Below, piece after piece: positions 15,972-24,234 of a DNA stretch of 52,772 bases. Positions within the stretch are counted from its first letter, which is position 1. Every line of letters begins with the position of its first letter. Position numbers and translations under genes: made by a program. The notes under the pieces are model-generated. The model was not told where the DNA came from and made no database searches. It saw only the letters and a list, made by a program, of their open reading frames with translations. Source of the stretch: Myxococcales bacterium (GTDB lineage: Bacteria > Myxococcota > Myxococcia > Myxococcales > Myxococcaceae); the NCBI GenBank assembly GCA_030681895.1, contig JAUXRI010000164.1:1-52772 (forward strand), written 5' to 3'.

Positions 15972-16960
15972 ACGAAGTCCTTTGCAGGGAACAGCAGCAC
16001 GTCGGCAATCTGCGTCACTTCCAACATCAGCATCAACACCCGATCGAAGCCCACCGCGATTCCACCCGACGGCGGCATTCTGCCCACCGCTTCGAGGAAC
16101 GCCTCGTCGAGCTCGAACACCGGCCGCTGCAGGGAACGACGCAGCTCCTGCTCTTCCACGAGGCGTTTGCGCTGCTCGACGGCATCGGTCAGCTCCGAGA
16201 ACCCGTTCGCCAGCTCGATGCCGTGGGCGTACAGCTCCACCCGCTCGGCGACCGAGTCGTCTCCCGGCTTGATCCTCGCCAGCGACGCCATCGACGCGGG
16301 GTACTCGATGAGGAAGGTCGGCCGCTCCTGGCCCAGCTGTCGCTCCACCCGCTCGAGGAAGATGTGGAAGAAGACGTCGTCGAAGCTGGTCGACGTGCCG
16401 GTGTAGATGCCGCGCGCGTCAGCAGCCCGCTTGAGAGACAGCCCATCGAAGTGCTGGCGAAGGTCGAGCTCGGCGTAGCGCAGCAGCGCGTCGCGCACCG
16501 TCAACCGCTCGTACGGCGTCTTCGTGAAGCACCCGCGCGACGGAGCGACGGCCATTTCGGCAGCGCTCAACGCCCGCTCGAGGTCGCTCATGATGGCGGC
16601 GTAGTCGGCGTGCGGCCGGTAGAACTCCAGCATCGTGAACTCGGGGTTGTGGTGCCCCGACACCTCTCCGTTGCGGAACGTCTTGCAGAGCTGAAACAGC
16701 GGCGGGCACCCGGGGTCGGCGAGCAGCCGCTTCATCGCGTACTCGGGGCTGGTGTGCAGGTAGAGCGAGCGCTTCGAGCCGACGTCCGTCTGGGGAATGA
16801 AGGGCACCTCGAACGGGTCGATGTGCGGCTCGAGGCCTGGCGTCCGAATCAGGCAGGGCGTCTCGACCTCGAGGTAGCCCTCGGCGACGAAGAAGGCGCG
16901 AATCGCCGTGGACAGCGTCTGGCGGGCGCGCGCGGCAGTCCACTGGGCAGGGGTCGGCAT
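15968..16960 (-). CDS. epmA: EF-P lysine lysyltransferase EpmA (PoxA/GenX), LysRS catalytic-core paralogue
   Basis: A 330-residue protein that matches the class II lysyl-tRNA synthetase core without the N-terminal anticodon-binding domain. Visible motifs are motif 1-like YLEVETPCLIRTPGLEPHID, motif 2 TFRNGEVSGHHNPEFTMLEF, and motif 3 GIAVGFDRVLMLML near the C-terminus. Length and order fit EpmA, which attaches (R)-beta-lysine to elongation factor P to help ribosomes through proline stretches. EpmB and efp are not in the window. It is the first gene of a two-gene unit with plsC. The proline-rich proteins of this window make EF-P activity plausible as important here. Confidence 0.92.
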   Translation of the reverse strand: MPTPAQWTAARARQTLSTAIRAFFVAEGYLEVETPCLIRTPGLEPHIDPFEVPFIPQTDVGSKRSLYLHTSPEYAMKRLLADPGCPPLFQLCKTFRNGEVSGHHNPEFTMLEFYRPHADYAAIMSDLERALSAAEMAVAPSRGCFTKTPYERLTVRDALLRYAELDLRQHFDGLSLKRAADARGIYTGTSTSFDDVFFHIFLERVERQLGQERPTFLIEYPASMASLARIKPGDDSVAERVELYAHGIELANGFSELTDAVEQRKRLVEEQELRRSLQRPVFELDEAFLEAVGRMPPSGGIAVGFDRVLMLMLEVTQIADVLLFPAKDFV

Positions 16961-17039
16961 GACGGTGGGTTCCTTGTCACGAAGCGGTCGCCTTCACGAG
17001 GAGCGAGCGCGGCTGGTCGCAGCGGATACAGTGGCCGGC

Positions 17040-18938
17040 ATGTCGTCTCGCCCCTTCTCTCTCGTCGTCATCGTGGTGCTGGGCCTCGCCGCGTGTCCCC
17101 GCAGTGATTCGAGCGTGCAGGCCGACCTCGGCGCGGCGGCAGACGCAGGCGTCGGCGACCCGGAGCTCGGCCGGCTCCGCGCTCAGGCCACCAGCTTGTC
17201 GAACGACACCAGAGCCTGGTCTCGCGCCGTCGACACGGCCCTGTGGAATCACTGGACCTCGGCCGCGCCGATCGACTGGGCCGCGCTCAACACGAAGCGT
17301 GACGCCCTCCTGACGACCGAGCGGCTGTCGGTGCTGCGGCGGGCCCTGGAGCGCGGCGCCGATGACGAGCTCGCGCTGGAGCACCTCTCCGTTTTCCTCG
17401 AGGCCGAGGCCGTCTCGCGAAGTGCGACCGCCGAAGCAGACGCCGTCGCCACGCTCGAGTCGACGTTGACGTTCACGCTCGATGGCAAGGACGTGCGGTG
17501 GGGCGACCTCAACCGGCTGCTGGCGACCGAGAAGAGCGCGCTCAAGCGCAAGGCGTTGTGGATTGCGTCGCTCCCGGCTGCCGAGAAGCTCGACGCCGCG
17601 CTGGCGGCACGTGACGCGAAGCGAGCTGAGGCGCACCTGGCGACCGAGCAGTTGCTCTCGCAGCGGGGAGACGCGACGGGTGACGCACGGTTGGTTGGGA
17701 TGCTGGTGCCGAAGTCGCTCCTCGCGTCCGAGGCCGAGCAGCGAGACGTCGAGCCCGAAGCGATGCGCCAGGTGGCCGAGGGCCTCCTCGTGCTCACCAG
17801 CGAAGCGTGGAGGCTGACGCTCGAGCGCCTCAACCAGGCTGACACGAAGCTCCCCATGGCGACGTTGACGCGCGCCGATCTGCCTCGCCTCATGCGTGTG
17901 CCGGCTGAGGTCGATCTCGCCTTCGGGAAGAAGGAGCTCGCCCCGCGCGCCATCGCGACCCTCGGCGCGCTGGGGCTCTACGGAAAGAAGGGGCTCACGC
18001 TCGACCTGTCAGAGGCGGTGAAGAAGAACCCGCTGCCGCTCACGGTGACACCCGGAGGACCCGCCGACGTGCGCACCAGCTTCCGGCCGCTCGGTGGGCT
18101 GCGCGATCAGCAACTGCTCCTCTCGGAGCTCGGCGTCGCGCTGGCCCTGCAACACGTCACCGCAGGCCGCTTCGAGTACGAGCGCCTCGGCGACTCCGCG
18201 CTCGCGCAAGCCACCGGCGAGCTCTTCGCCACGTTGCCCGGTGATGCCCAGTGGCTCGAGTCGCAGGGCGTGCCCGAGGCCGCGCGGCCCATCGTCATCG
18301 ACGCGTGGCAGGTGCAGCGGCTCTTCCAGGCGCGCCGAGCTGCTGCAGCCTTCCTGGTGCGCCTCGATTGCTTCGAGCGCAGTGACGCTCAGTCGCGCAG
18401 CCGGGCCGCTGCCATCTTCACGCGCGCGCTCGGCGTGATCCACACCGAGGCCGACATGGCGCGCATGCGCTTCGACTCCGATGACGGCTTGCGCTCGGCC
18501 ACGACGATCCGCTCGATGCTGATGGCCGAACACGTCCGTGGAGAACTGAACCGCAGCGCCGGTGGGCCATGGTTTCGCAGCGCAGGCGCCGGGAAAGACC
18601 TCGTCGAGCTCTGGAGCACCGGCTCGTCGGTGCCCCTCGAGACGCGCGTCACCCGGCTCGGGGCGGCGCTGACGTCCTTCTGGCAACGCTCCATCGAGGT
18701 GACGCGGGTCGGCGTGCCCGTCGACGGTGGCGTCGTCATCGCGCCGTTTCCGGAGCCGAAGGGACCCGTCGAGGTGTGGACGGCGCGGCCCTGGCCGCAC
18801 GCGCGCATCGGCCCCCGGGGAGCCATCGATGCCGGGCCGCCACCACCGCCACCCGACGCCCGGTGGATTCCGAAGCCCTGGCCCCTCGGCGGCAGGCGCA
18901 TCGCGCCCGAAGACGCTGGCGTCAGCGCTTCCCCATGA
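17040..18938 (+). CDS. Lipoprotein resembling M3/M2-type metallopeptidase but lacking HEXXH
   Basis: ATG 17040 gives 632 residues with a lipoprotein signal (IVVLGLAAC, Cys19). The body is almost all helical. Around residues 330-375 the order PLPLTVTPGG, then FRPLGGLRDQQLLLSELGVAL, looks like the stretch before and through the zinc site of M2/M3-like peptidases (usually ...D...FHEaGHA), but the HEXXH position reads SELGV (362-366), so zinc cannot bind in the usual way. The C-terminal half continues with helices compatible with that fold, and the tail is Pro-rich with DAG. I infer a catalytically dead peptidase-fold protein at the outer membrane; the fold assignment is by eye and could be wrong. 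3' end overlaps the convergent zinc-ribbon gene by 17 bases. Confidence 0.75.
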   Translation: MSSRPFSLVVIVVLGLAACPRSDSSVQADLGAAADAGVGDPELGRLRAQATSLSNDTRAWSRAVDTALWNHWTSAAPIDWAALNTKRDALLTTERLSVLRRALERGADDELALEHLSVFLEAEAVSRSATAEADAVATLESTLTFTLDGKDVRWGDLNRLLATEKSALKRKALWIASLPAAEKLDAALAARDAKRAEAHLATEQLLSQRGDATGDARLVGMLVPKSLLASEAEQRDVEPEAMRQVAEGLLVLTSEAWRLTLERLNQADTKLPMATLTRADLPRLMRVPAEVDLAFGKKELAPRAIATLGALGLYGKKGLTLDLSEAVKKNPLPLTVTPGGPADVRTSFRPLGGLRDQQLLLSELGVALALQHVTAGRFEYERLGDSALAQATGELFATLPGDAQWLESQGVPEAARPIVIDAWQVQRLFQARRAAAAFLVRLDCFERSDAQSRSRAAAIFTRALGVIHTEADMARMRFDSDDGLRSATTIRSMLMAEHVRGELNRSAGGPWFRSAGAGKDLVELWSTGSSVPLETRVTRLGAALTSFWQRSIEVTRVGVPVDGGVVIAPFPEPKGPVEVWTARPWPHARIGPRGAIDAGPPPPPPDARWIPKPWPLGGRRIAPEDAGVSASP

Positions 18939-19314
18939 AGAAGCGCACCGCGTCGAGCAACGCGGCCGCGACGCCCTTCTCCTGAATCGCGTGCAGCTCA
19001 CCGCCATCGAGCCACACGCCGTGGCAGTGCTCGCACGCGTCGAGCACCACCTTTCGATCCCGATCGCTCTGCACCTTGTTGAGGTGCCGGGCGGGCGTGC
19101 AGCGCGGGCACGTCAGCAGCTCGGCCTGGAGCTCGGGCGGAGGGATGTGCCGCAGCTCGAACCACGTCACCTCGACGATCTCCTGCAGCCGCTCGAGGTC
19201 GTTCTGCTCGAGCCACACGCCGGTGCACGTCGGACAGCCCAGCCCGTGGATCTCGGACATCTTCTGGTCGGGCGTGACGTCTCCGAGCGGGACGGCGCAG
19301 CGCGGGCAGTTCAT
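18922..19314 (-). CDS. Double zinc-ribbon (zf-TFIIB-like) protein
   Basis: ATG 19314 gives 130 residues. Two copies of the zf-TFIIB-like knuckle are visible: MNCPRCAVPLG ... GLGCPTCTGVWLEQNDLERL and LLTCPRCTPARHLNK ... LDACEHCHGVWLDGGELHAI. Each has CxxC pairs and the characteristic GVWL(D/E)..EL ending. Such proteins are common and poorly characterised, perhaps binding zinc and nucleic acid or protein. It lies 76 bases downstream of the SPFH gene on the same strand, so they may be co-transcribed. Confidence 0.85.
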   Translation of the reverse strand: MNCPRCAVPLGDVTPDQKMSEIHGLGCPTCTGVWLEQNDLERLQEIVEVTWFELRHIPPPELQAELLTCPRCTPARHLNKVQSDRDRKVVLDACEHCHGVWLDGGELHAIQEKGVAAALLDAVRFFMGKR

Positions 19315-19390
19315 GAGGCGACAGATACACGAACGCCACGACACCGGTGAGGCGTCGTGGCGTCGGGCGTCGAACGGCCAAAAGGAGCCG

Positions 19391-20458
19391 TCAGAGCATC
19401 TTCATCAGCTCGGCCTTCTTCGAGGCGAACTCGTCGTCGGTGAGCAGCCCGGCCGTCTTCAGCTCGTTGAGCTGCTTGAGCCTGTCCATGACCGACGGGC
19501 CGGCCGGAGCAGCGGCCTGCTGCGGCGCCTGCTGACCCTGCTGTCCCTGGCCCTGCTGCTGGCCGCCCTGCTGGTTCATGAACATCTGCGCCATGCCGAA
19601 GCCCATACCCATGCCCATGCCGCCGAGCGCGTTGCCGGCGCCACCGCCGCCTTCACCGCCGCCCTTCGCCATGCCCTCGGCCGCGCCGAGCATCGCCTGG
19701 CCCTGCGCGTACTGCTGGAAGCCACCGGCGAGGCGCGAGTAGGCCACGTCCTTCGAGAGCTTCTTCAGCGTCGCCTCGTCCTCGGGCTTGATGCTGATGG
19801 TGAAGTTACCGAACGCGGTGATCTTCACGCCGTAGTTCGCGGTGTGCTTGTCCATGCCGCCGAGCACTTCTTCTTCGATCTCTTCGGTGTACGCGCCCGA
19901 CGTGACGTCGAGGAGCGGCCACTTCTTCTTCACCAGCAGCTCGGCGATGCGGTCCTTGATGACCTTCATCACCTGGCTCTTGAACCAGCCGACGAAGCCC
20001 TCGTTCTCGGTGCGCTGCAGACCGACCATGCCGATGATCAGCTTCTCGGGGTCGGTGACGCGCAGCGCGAAGTCGCCGTACACCATGGTGCCGATGGCGA
20101 GGCCCGTCTCAGGGTCGCGTGCGTCGCCGATGGGGCCGCCGAACTTGGTCTGGGTGAACTCGCGGGTGCTGACGAAGTAGATCTCGGCGATGAACATGTC
20201 GCCGCCCGTGACCTTCTCGAGCAGCTTCGAGAGGAACGGAATGTTGTTCGACTCGAGGTTGTGGCGGCCGGCGCCCAGCTTGCCGACGACCACGCCGTCC
20301 TTCACGAACATCGCCATCTCATCCGCTTGCACGGTGAGCTGCGTGAACATGCGGATGTTCCGCTCGGGGAACTTGTAGATGATCTGATCTTTGGCTTCGT
20401 CGGCCCGCGCGATGAAGTTGCGCTTCGCCTCGGTCTTCAGGTTGTCGAAGAATCCCAT
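19391..20458 (-). CDS. SPFH-domain protein with C-terminal SHOCT domain (YdjI/virion-core-like)
   Basis: ATG 20458 (MGFFDNLKTEAKRNFIARAD) gives 355 residues and matches the N-terminus of the 'SPFH domain/virion core protein' family. The band-7 domain spans ~30-230 (ERNIRMFTQLTVQADEMAMFVKDGVVVGKLGAGRH in two pieces of that region). Residues ~250-315 are a Gly/Met then Gln-rich linker (MGMGMGFGMAQMF, GQQGQQ), and the end is a short SHOCT motif (LKQLNELKTAGLLTDDEFASKK). Relatives such as YdjI/YdjP of Bacillus help organise membrane patches and stress response. The zinc-ribbon gene follows; zinc-ribbon domains often accompany or are fused to this family. Confidence 0.88.
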   Translation of the reverse strand: MGFFDNLKTEAKRNFIARADEAKDQIIYKFPERNIRMFTQLTVQADEMAMFVKDGVVVGKLGAGRHNLESNNIPFLSKLLEKVTGGDMFIAEIYFVSTREFTQTKFGGPIGDARDPETGLAIGTMVYGDFALRVTDPEKLIIGMVGLQRTENEGFVGWFKSQVMKVIKDRIAELLVKKKWPLLDVTSGAYTEEIEEEVLGGMDKHTANYGVKITAFGNFTISIKPEDEATLKKLSKDVAYSRLAGGFQQYAQGQAMLGAAEGMAKGGGEGGGGAGNALGGMGMGMGFGMAQMFMNQQGGQQQGQGQQGQQAPQQAAAPAGPSVMDRLKQLNELKTAGLLTDDEFASKKAELMKML

Positions 20459-20589
20459 CCCATCCTCCACATCGTGGGGCGCCTCGAAAGGAGTGCGCCA
20501 AAGAGACACAGCAGCCCTTCAACGTCTGAGCCCGCGGACCATTGCATGGGCCCCCTCCCCCGGAAAGCACGGGAATTCGGCCGGTCACC

Positions 20590-21237
20590 ATGGTGGATTG
20601 GGGGTCGATGGATGAGCGACTCCACAAGCACGGGCGGTTCTTCGACGTCTGGTCGAGGTTCTATCGAAACAACCTGTTCGGGCGGGAGCTGCGGCGAATT
20701 CAGCGCATGGCCATCGAGCGGCTGCACATCGTTCCAGGGCAGGTGGTGCTCGACCTCGGCTGTGGGCCAGGCGACGGAGCTGCACAGCTCAGCGACGCAG
20801 GTGCCGTGGCGATCGGCCTCGACTACTCGCAGGGCATGATCGACTCGGCGAAGAAGGAGTCACGCCTGAGCGGCCGACTCTTGCGCGGCGACGCGGGCCG
20901 GCTGCCGTTCAAGGACGGCGCGTTCGACAAGATCGTCTGCACGAACTCGTTTCACCACTACCCGGATCACTTCAAGGCGCTGTGTGAGATGCGCCGCGTG
21001 CTGAAGCCGGGCGGGCTGTTGGTGCTCGTCGACCCGCGGCGCGATCACCTCTTCGGCTGGGCGGCGATCGATCTCGTCGAGAACGCCGTGTTCGGGCTCG
21101 AAGAGGTGCGCATCTTCTCGCTGACGCAGTGGTGTCAGCTGCTCGGCCAGGCCGGGTTCTCGGACTACCGCGCGACGCCCGGCAGCGTGTTCCGACCGAT
21201 GGAGCGCGCCGAGGTCTTCATCGAAGCGCGCGCCTGA
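20590..21237 (+). CDS. Class I SAM-dependent methyltransferase (UbiE-like)
   Basis: ATG 20590 (MVDWGSMDERLHKHG) gives 215 residues; ATG 20608 is an alternative. Motif I is VLDLGCGPGDG, motif II region AIGLDYSQGMIDSAKK, then GDAGRLPFKDGAFDKIVC and MRRVLKPGGLLVLVDP, the standard methyltransf_11 order. The PFKDGAFD and RVLKPGG segments resemble UbiE/MenG-type enzymes that methylate quinone or lipid precursors, but adjacent genes give no pathway. Divergent from the SPFH gene; the 131 bases between hold no gene. Confidence 0.87.
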   Translation: MVDWGSMDERLHKHGRFFDVWSRFYRNNLFGRELRRIQRMAIERLHIVPGQVVLDLGCGPGDGAAQLSDAGAVAIGLDYSQGMIDSAKKESRLSGRLLRGDAGRLPFKDGAFDKIVCTNSFHHYPDHFKALCEMRRVLKPGGLLVLVDPRRDHLFGWAAIDLVENAVFGLEEVRIFSLTQWCQLLGQAGFSDYRATPGSVFRPMERAEVFIEARA

Positions 21238-21248
21238 CGCGAAAGACC

Positions 21249-22739
21249 TCAGTCCAACAGCGCGCGGACCTCTTTGGCTGCCCCAACGCCGCTGCGAACG
21301 GCGCCCTCCATGTAGCCCTGGGCCTCGAGGCTGGTGTGCTCGCCGGCGAAGAAGAGCTTCCCTTCGGGTTCGCCTTCACACCCGCGCATCGAGGTGACCT
21401 GCCCCGGCGCATAGAGCGCGTAGCCGCCCTTCGCGAACGGCTCATCGGCCCACGTGACGAGCACGTTCTCGGGCTTCGCCGCGTTGCGCACGCCGGGGAA
21501 CACCCGGTTGAGCACTTCGATGAGCCCGGCCCGCTGCACGTTCAGATCGACCCGGCTCAGAACGCGGCCCTCATAGCCGCCAGTGAAGAACGTGATGACG
21601 CCGTCCTCGGTGTCCTGCATGCGCGTCTCGTCCCAGCAGTAGGGAAACGCCGAGTCGCTGAGCACGGTGCCCGAGGCGTCGAGCGCGCGCCACGGCTTGC
21701 CGCGGAAGCCGACACACAGCTTGCTGCCTGCGCCGTAGTGCAACTTCGAGACGGCGTTCTTCTTCGCTGGTGACAGCGGCGCGTCGATCTCGACGTCGCG
21801 AAGCACAGAGAACGGGAGCGCGAGCACGACCGCCTCGGCCGTCTCGGTCTTCAGCTGGCCTGCCACGTCGAAGGTCAGTTCCACCTTGCCGTCGGTGCGC
21901 GACTTCACCTTCAACAGCCGGTGCTGGAGCTTCATCACGTCGGGCGGGAAGCGCTGGGCGAGCAACTCGGCCACCTGCCCTGCCCCACCACGCACGAGGA
22001 AACGTTCGTCGCTCTCTGGCCCCGAGCCGATGACCTCCTGGAGCAGCACCAGCGCGCTCGCCTCTTCGAGCCCGCCGCCGTACAGCGACACGAAGCCGGC
22101 CTCGAGCACCGTGCGCGCCTTGTCGCGAGCGATGTTGTTGCGGTCGAGCCACTCGGCGGCGGACATGGCGTCGATGGCGCGATCGAACGCGTCGGACCGT
22201 TTGTACGTCACGCTCATGGGGTCGAACGGATGGCGAACGAGCGCCGCGAGGATTCGCTCCTTCATCTGCTGCTCGACGAGCTCGAGCTGATCTTCGTTGA
22301 GGATGTCGCCCTGAATCGTGGCCAACACCTCAGAGACGCCGTCGTCTTCCCACGTGTCGTCGAGCTCGAGGCCGAGCGCCGAGACGAGCCCGCGCAGCTG
22401 ATCGTGCCAGGAGTCGACGAACTCACCGCCGAGATCGACCGTGCGCCCGGGGAAGCTGGTGCGATCGGTGAAGGTGCGGCCGCCGACGCGGGTGTTCGCT
22501 TCGTAGAGGGTGACGCCGATGTCCTTCGTGAGCAGGCGCGTGGCGCACGAGAGCCCGGCGAGGCCTGCGCCGATGACGGCGACGCGAGGCGCTGACTCCG
22601 AAGGTTGAATCATGCCGTCGCGCTTCACGCAGGCGAAGAGCGACGAGGCGCCGAGCCCGGCGAGCACGGTGCGGCGATCGAGCGCGGCGGGACGAACTCC
22701 TGAGAGGCGCTTCAGACGGGGGAACAGTCGACGAGCCAT
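21249..22739 (-). CDS. Flavin monoamine oxidase-family protein, Tat-exported lipoprotein
   Basis: A 496-residue protein with a twin-arginine signal ending in a lipobox (LDRRTVLAGLGASSLFAC), consistent with folding with FAD before Tat export. The FAD-binding motif is RVAVIGAGLAGLSCATRLL with YEANTRVGGRTFT, and the C-terminal signature is FFAGEHTSLEAQGYMEGAV, where a flavin-contacting segment is typical of amine oxidases. It should oxidise an amine or amino acid in the periplasm with release of peroxide. The TatBC genes of the window (29165-30875) supply a matching transport route. It stands alone, converging on the methyltransferase gene (11 bases) and divergent from the Uma2 gene. Confidence 0.9.
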   Translation of the reverse strand: MARRLFPRLKRLSGVRPAALDRRTVLAGLGASSLFACVKRDGMIQPSESAPRVAVIGAGLAGLSCATRLLTKDIGVTLYEANTRVGGRTFTDRTSFPGRTVDLGGEFVDSWHDQLRGLVSALGLELDDTWEDDGVSEVLATIQGDILNEDQLELVEQQMKERILAALVRHPFDPMSVTYKRSDAFDRAIDAMSAAEWLDRNNIARDKARTVLEAGFVSLYGGGLEEASALVLLQEVIGSGPESDERFLVRGGAGQVAELLAQRFPPDVMKLQHRLLKVKSRTDGKVELTFDVAGQLKTETAEAVVLALPFSVLRDVEIDAPLSPAKKNAVSKLHYGAGSKLCVGFRGKPWRALDASGTVLSDSAFPYCWDETRMQDTEDGVITFFTGGYEGRVLSRVDLNVQRAGLIEVLNRVFPGVRNAAKPENVLVTWADEPFAKGGYALYAPGQVTSMRGCEGEPEGKLFFAGEHTSLEAQGYMEGAVRSGVGAAKEVRALLD

Positions 22740-22849
22740 GGTGGATCTCCCTCGGGTGAAGACATCGCGCCACCGACGGAGCGCTGCAAGGGTTCTTCAC
22801 CGCCGGGCAGTTGCCGTGGTGAAGGAGGCGCGGCATTCTGACGGCGCCG

Positions 22850-23440
22850 ATGAGCGTTCCAGTCCAACTCCTCAACGAAGTGCCGGTTCGGTTCCCGGTG
22901 GAGCTGTCGCTTCCTCGCGGCTTCCGCGCCGACCGGTTGTCGACGTGGCCCGGCGTCGCGGGGAGTATGGAATTCGTCGACGGGAAACTCCTCTACATGC
23001 CGCCATGTGCTGATGAGCAGGCCGAGGTCGTCTCGGGAGTCGTCTACGAGTTGGTCTCGTGGGCGCGCAATCATCCCGAGTTCGTCGTTGGGACCAACGA
23101 GGCCGGAATGCTGCTCGGCAAGTCAGTGCGCGGAGCAGACGCCGCCATCTGGCGTCGTGACGAGAGCCACCTCAAGGGCACCTTGCGTCGCACGCCTCCG
23201 GTACTCGCAGTCGAGGTCGCAGGAGAAGACGATGAGCTCGAGGCGCTGAGAACGAAAGCGCGCTGGTACCTGAAACACGGCGTCGAGATGGTGTGGCTCG
23301 TCTTTCCGAAGACGCGCTCGGTTTCGGTCGTGACGGGCTCGCGGACCCGCTCGTTCAAGAACGGCGACCGGCTGCCTGCACCGCGGGCGCTCAAGGGACT
23401 CGAGCCACGAGTGCGCGAGCTGCTGTTCCAGCTCCGCTAA
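22850..23440 (+). CDS. Uma2 family (DUF820) PD-(D/E)XK nuclease-fold protein
   Basis: A 196-residue protein of the Uma2 family. The family order is visible: MEFVDGKLLYMPP, then GADAAIWRRDE, PPVLAVEVAGEDDE and LRTKARWYLKHGVEMVWLVFP, which together make a restriction-endonuclease-like site (D of GADAAIW, E of AVEV, K of TKARWY). The family is abundant in cyanobacteria and myxobacteria and its function is largely unproven; many copies are thought to be linked to mobile or defence contexts, but nothing mobile is visible here. Its 3' end overlaps the convergent ABC permease gene by 4 bases. Confidence 0.87.
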   Translation: MSVPVQLLNEVPVRFPVELSLPRGFRADRLSTWPGVAGSMEFVDGKLLYMPPCADEQAEVVSGVVYELVSWARNHPEFVVGTNEAGMLLGKSVRGADAAIWRRDESHLKGTLRRTPPVLAVEVAGEDDELEALRTKARWYLKHGVEMVWLVFPKTRSVSVVTGSRTRSFKNGDRLPAPRALKGLEPRVRELLFQLR

Positions 23441-24234
23441 CCCCACCGCGTCATCAACCGCTCGCGATCGAACAGCCGCCGCGCGGCGACGATGATGACC
23501 ACGTCGAGCAACATCACGATGCCGCCGATGATCGCGTAGTAGCCGGTGCCCGCCTTCAGCCAGCCACCGAGCTGTCCCGCGGCGAGGCCCACCAGCGGCA
23601 AGACCATCAGGCCCGCCAGTTGCTGCGCCAGGCGTGAGTCACCGACGCGCGCGCTGATGAGCACCGCGACGCCGTTGCCGAAGAACGCGAACAGCGGCGC
23701 GATCACGAACACACCGAACGACCACATGCGGTTCGGCAGAATCAGCTCCTTCGCGACCGGCCACGCAACGATGTCGACCCCGACGCACAGCAGCGCGAAC
23801 GCGAGCGTGCAGATGAGAACGCTGGGCACCAGCGACGCGAGCGACTTGCCCACCACGAGCTCGAGCGGCGTGACGGGAGACGCCAGCAACGGCTCCAGCG
23901 TGCGCTTCTCCTTCTCTCCGGCCACCGCGTGCGACGAGATGAGGATCGGCACGAACACCGGCATCACCAGGTAGATGACGAACCAGTCGGCCAGCACCTT
24001 GTCGATCAGGAACCGGGCCACGTTCGTGAGATCGACCGTCAGATCGTAATAGAGCGCGATCGCCTTGAGGCCCGGGTCGGTCGGGTTGCGCACGTAGGCC
24101 ATCACCACGCCGAGCGGCGTCAGGACGATCACCAGCGGCAACGCGAGCATCGACCACAGCAGCCCGCGGTTCTTTCGCAGGTCGAGCAGGTCCTTCCGGT
24201 AGACGGCGAGCGCGCGGGTCAGACGAAAGCTCAC
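23437..24234 (-). CDS. ABC-2 type transporter permease (NatB-like)
   Basis: A 265-residue membrane protein with six predicted membrane segments (for example LLWSMLALPLVIVLTPLGVVM in part, FVIYLVMPVFVPI, VPSVLICTLAFALLCVG, VFVIAPLFAFFGNGVAVLI). The GEKEKRTLEPLLASPVTPLELVVGKSL segment, seen in shorter form as EKEKRTLEPLLASP, is the coupling-helix signature of ABC-2 permeases such as NatB. Its ATG overlaps the stop of the ATPase gene by 4 bases (ATGA). Together they make an exporter for an unknown compound; NatAB homologues are often annotated as sodium exporters without proof. Confidence 0.88.
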   Translation of the reverse strand: MSFRLTRALAVYRKDLLDLRKNRGLLWSMLALPLVIVLTPLGVVMAYVRNPTDPGLKAIALYYDLTVDLTNVARFLIDKVLADWFVIYLVMPVFVPILISSHAVAGEKEKRTLEPLLASPVTPLELVVGKSLASLVPSVLICTLAFALLCVGVDIVAWPVAKELILPNRMWSFGVFVIAPLFAFFGNGVAVLISARVGDSRLAQQLAGLMVLPLVGLAAGQLGGWLKAGTGYYAIIGGIVMLLDVVIIVAARRLFDRERLMTRWG

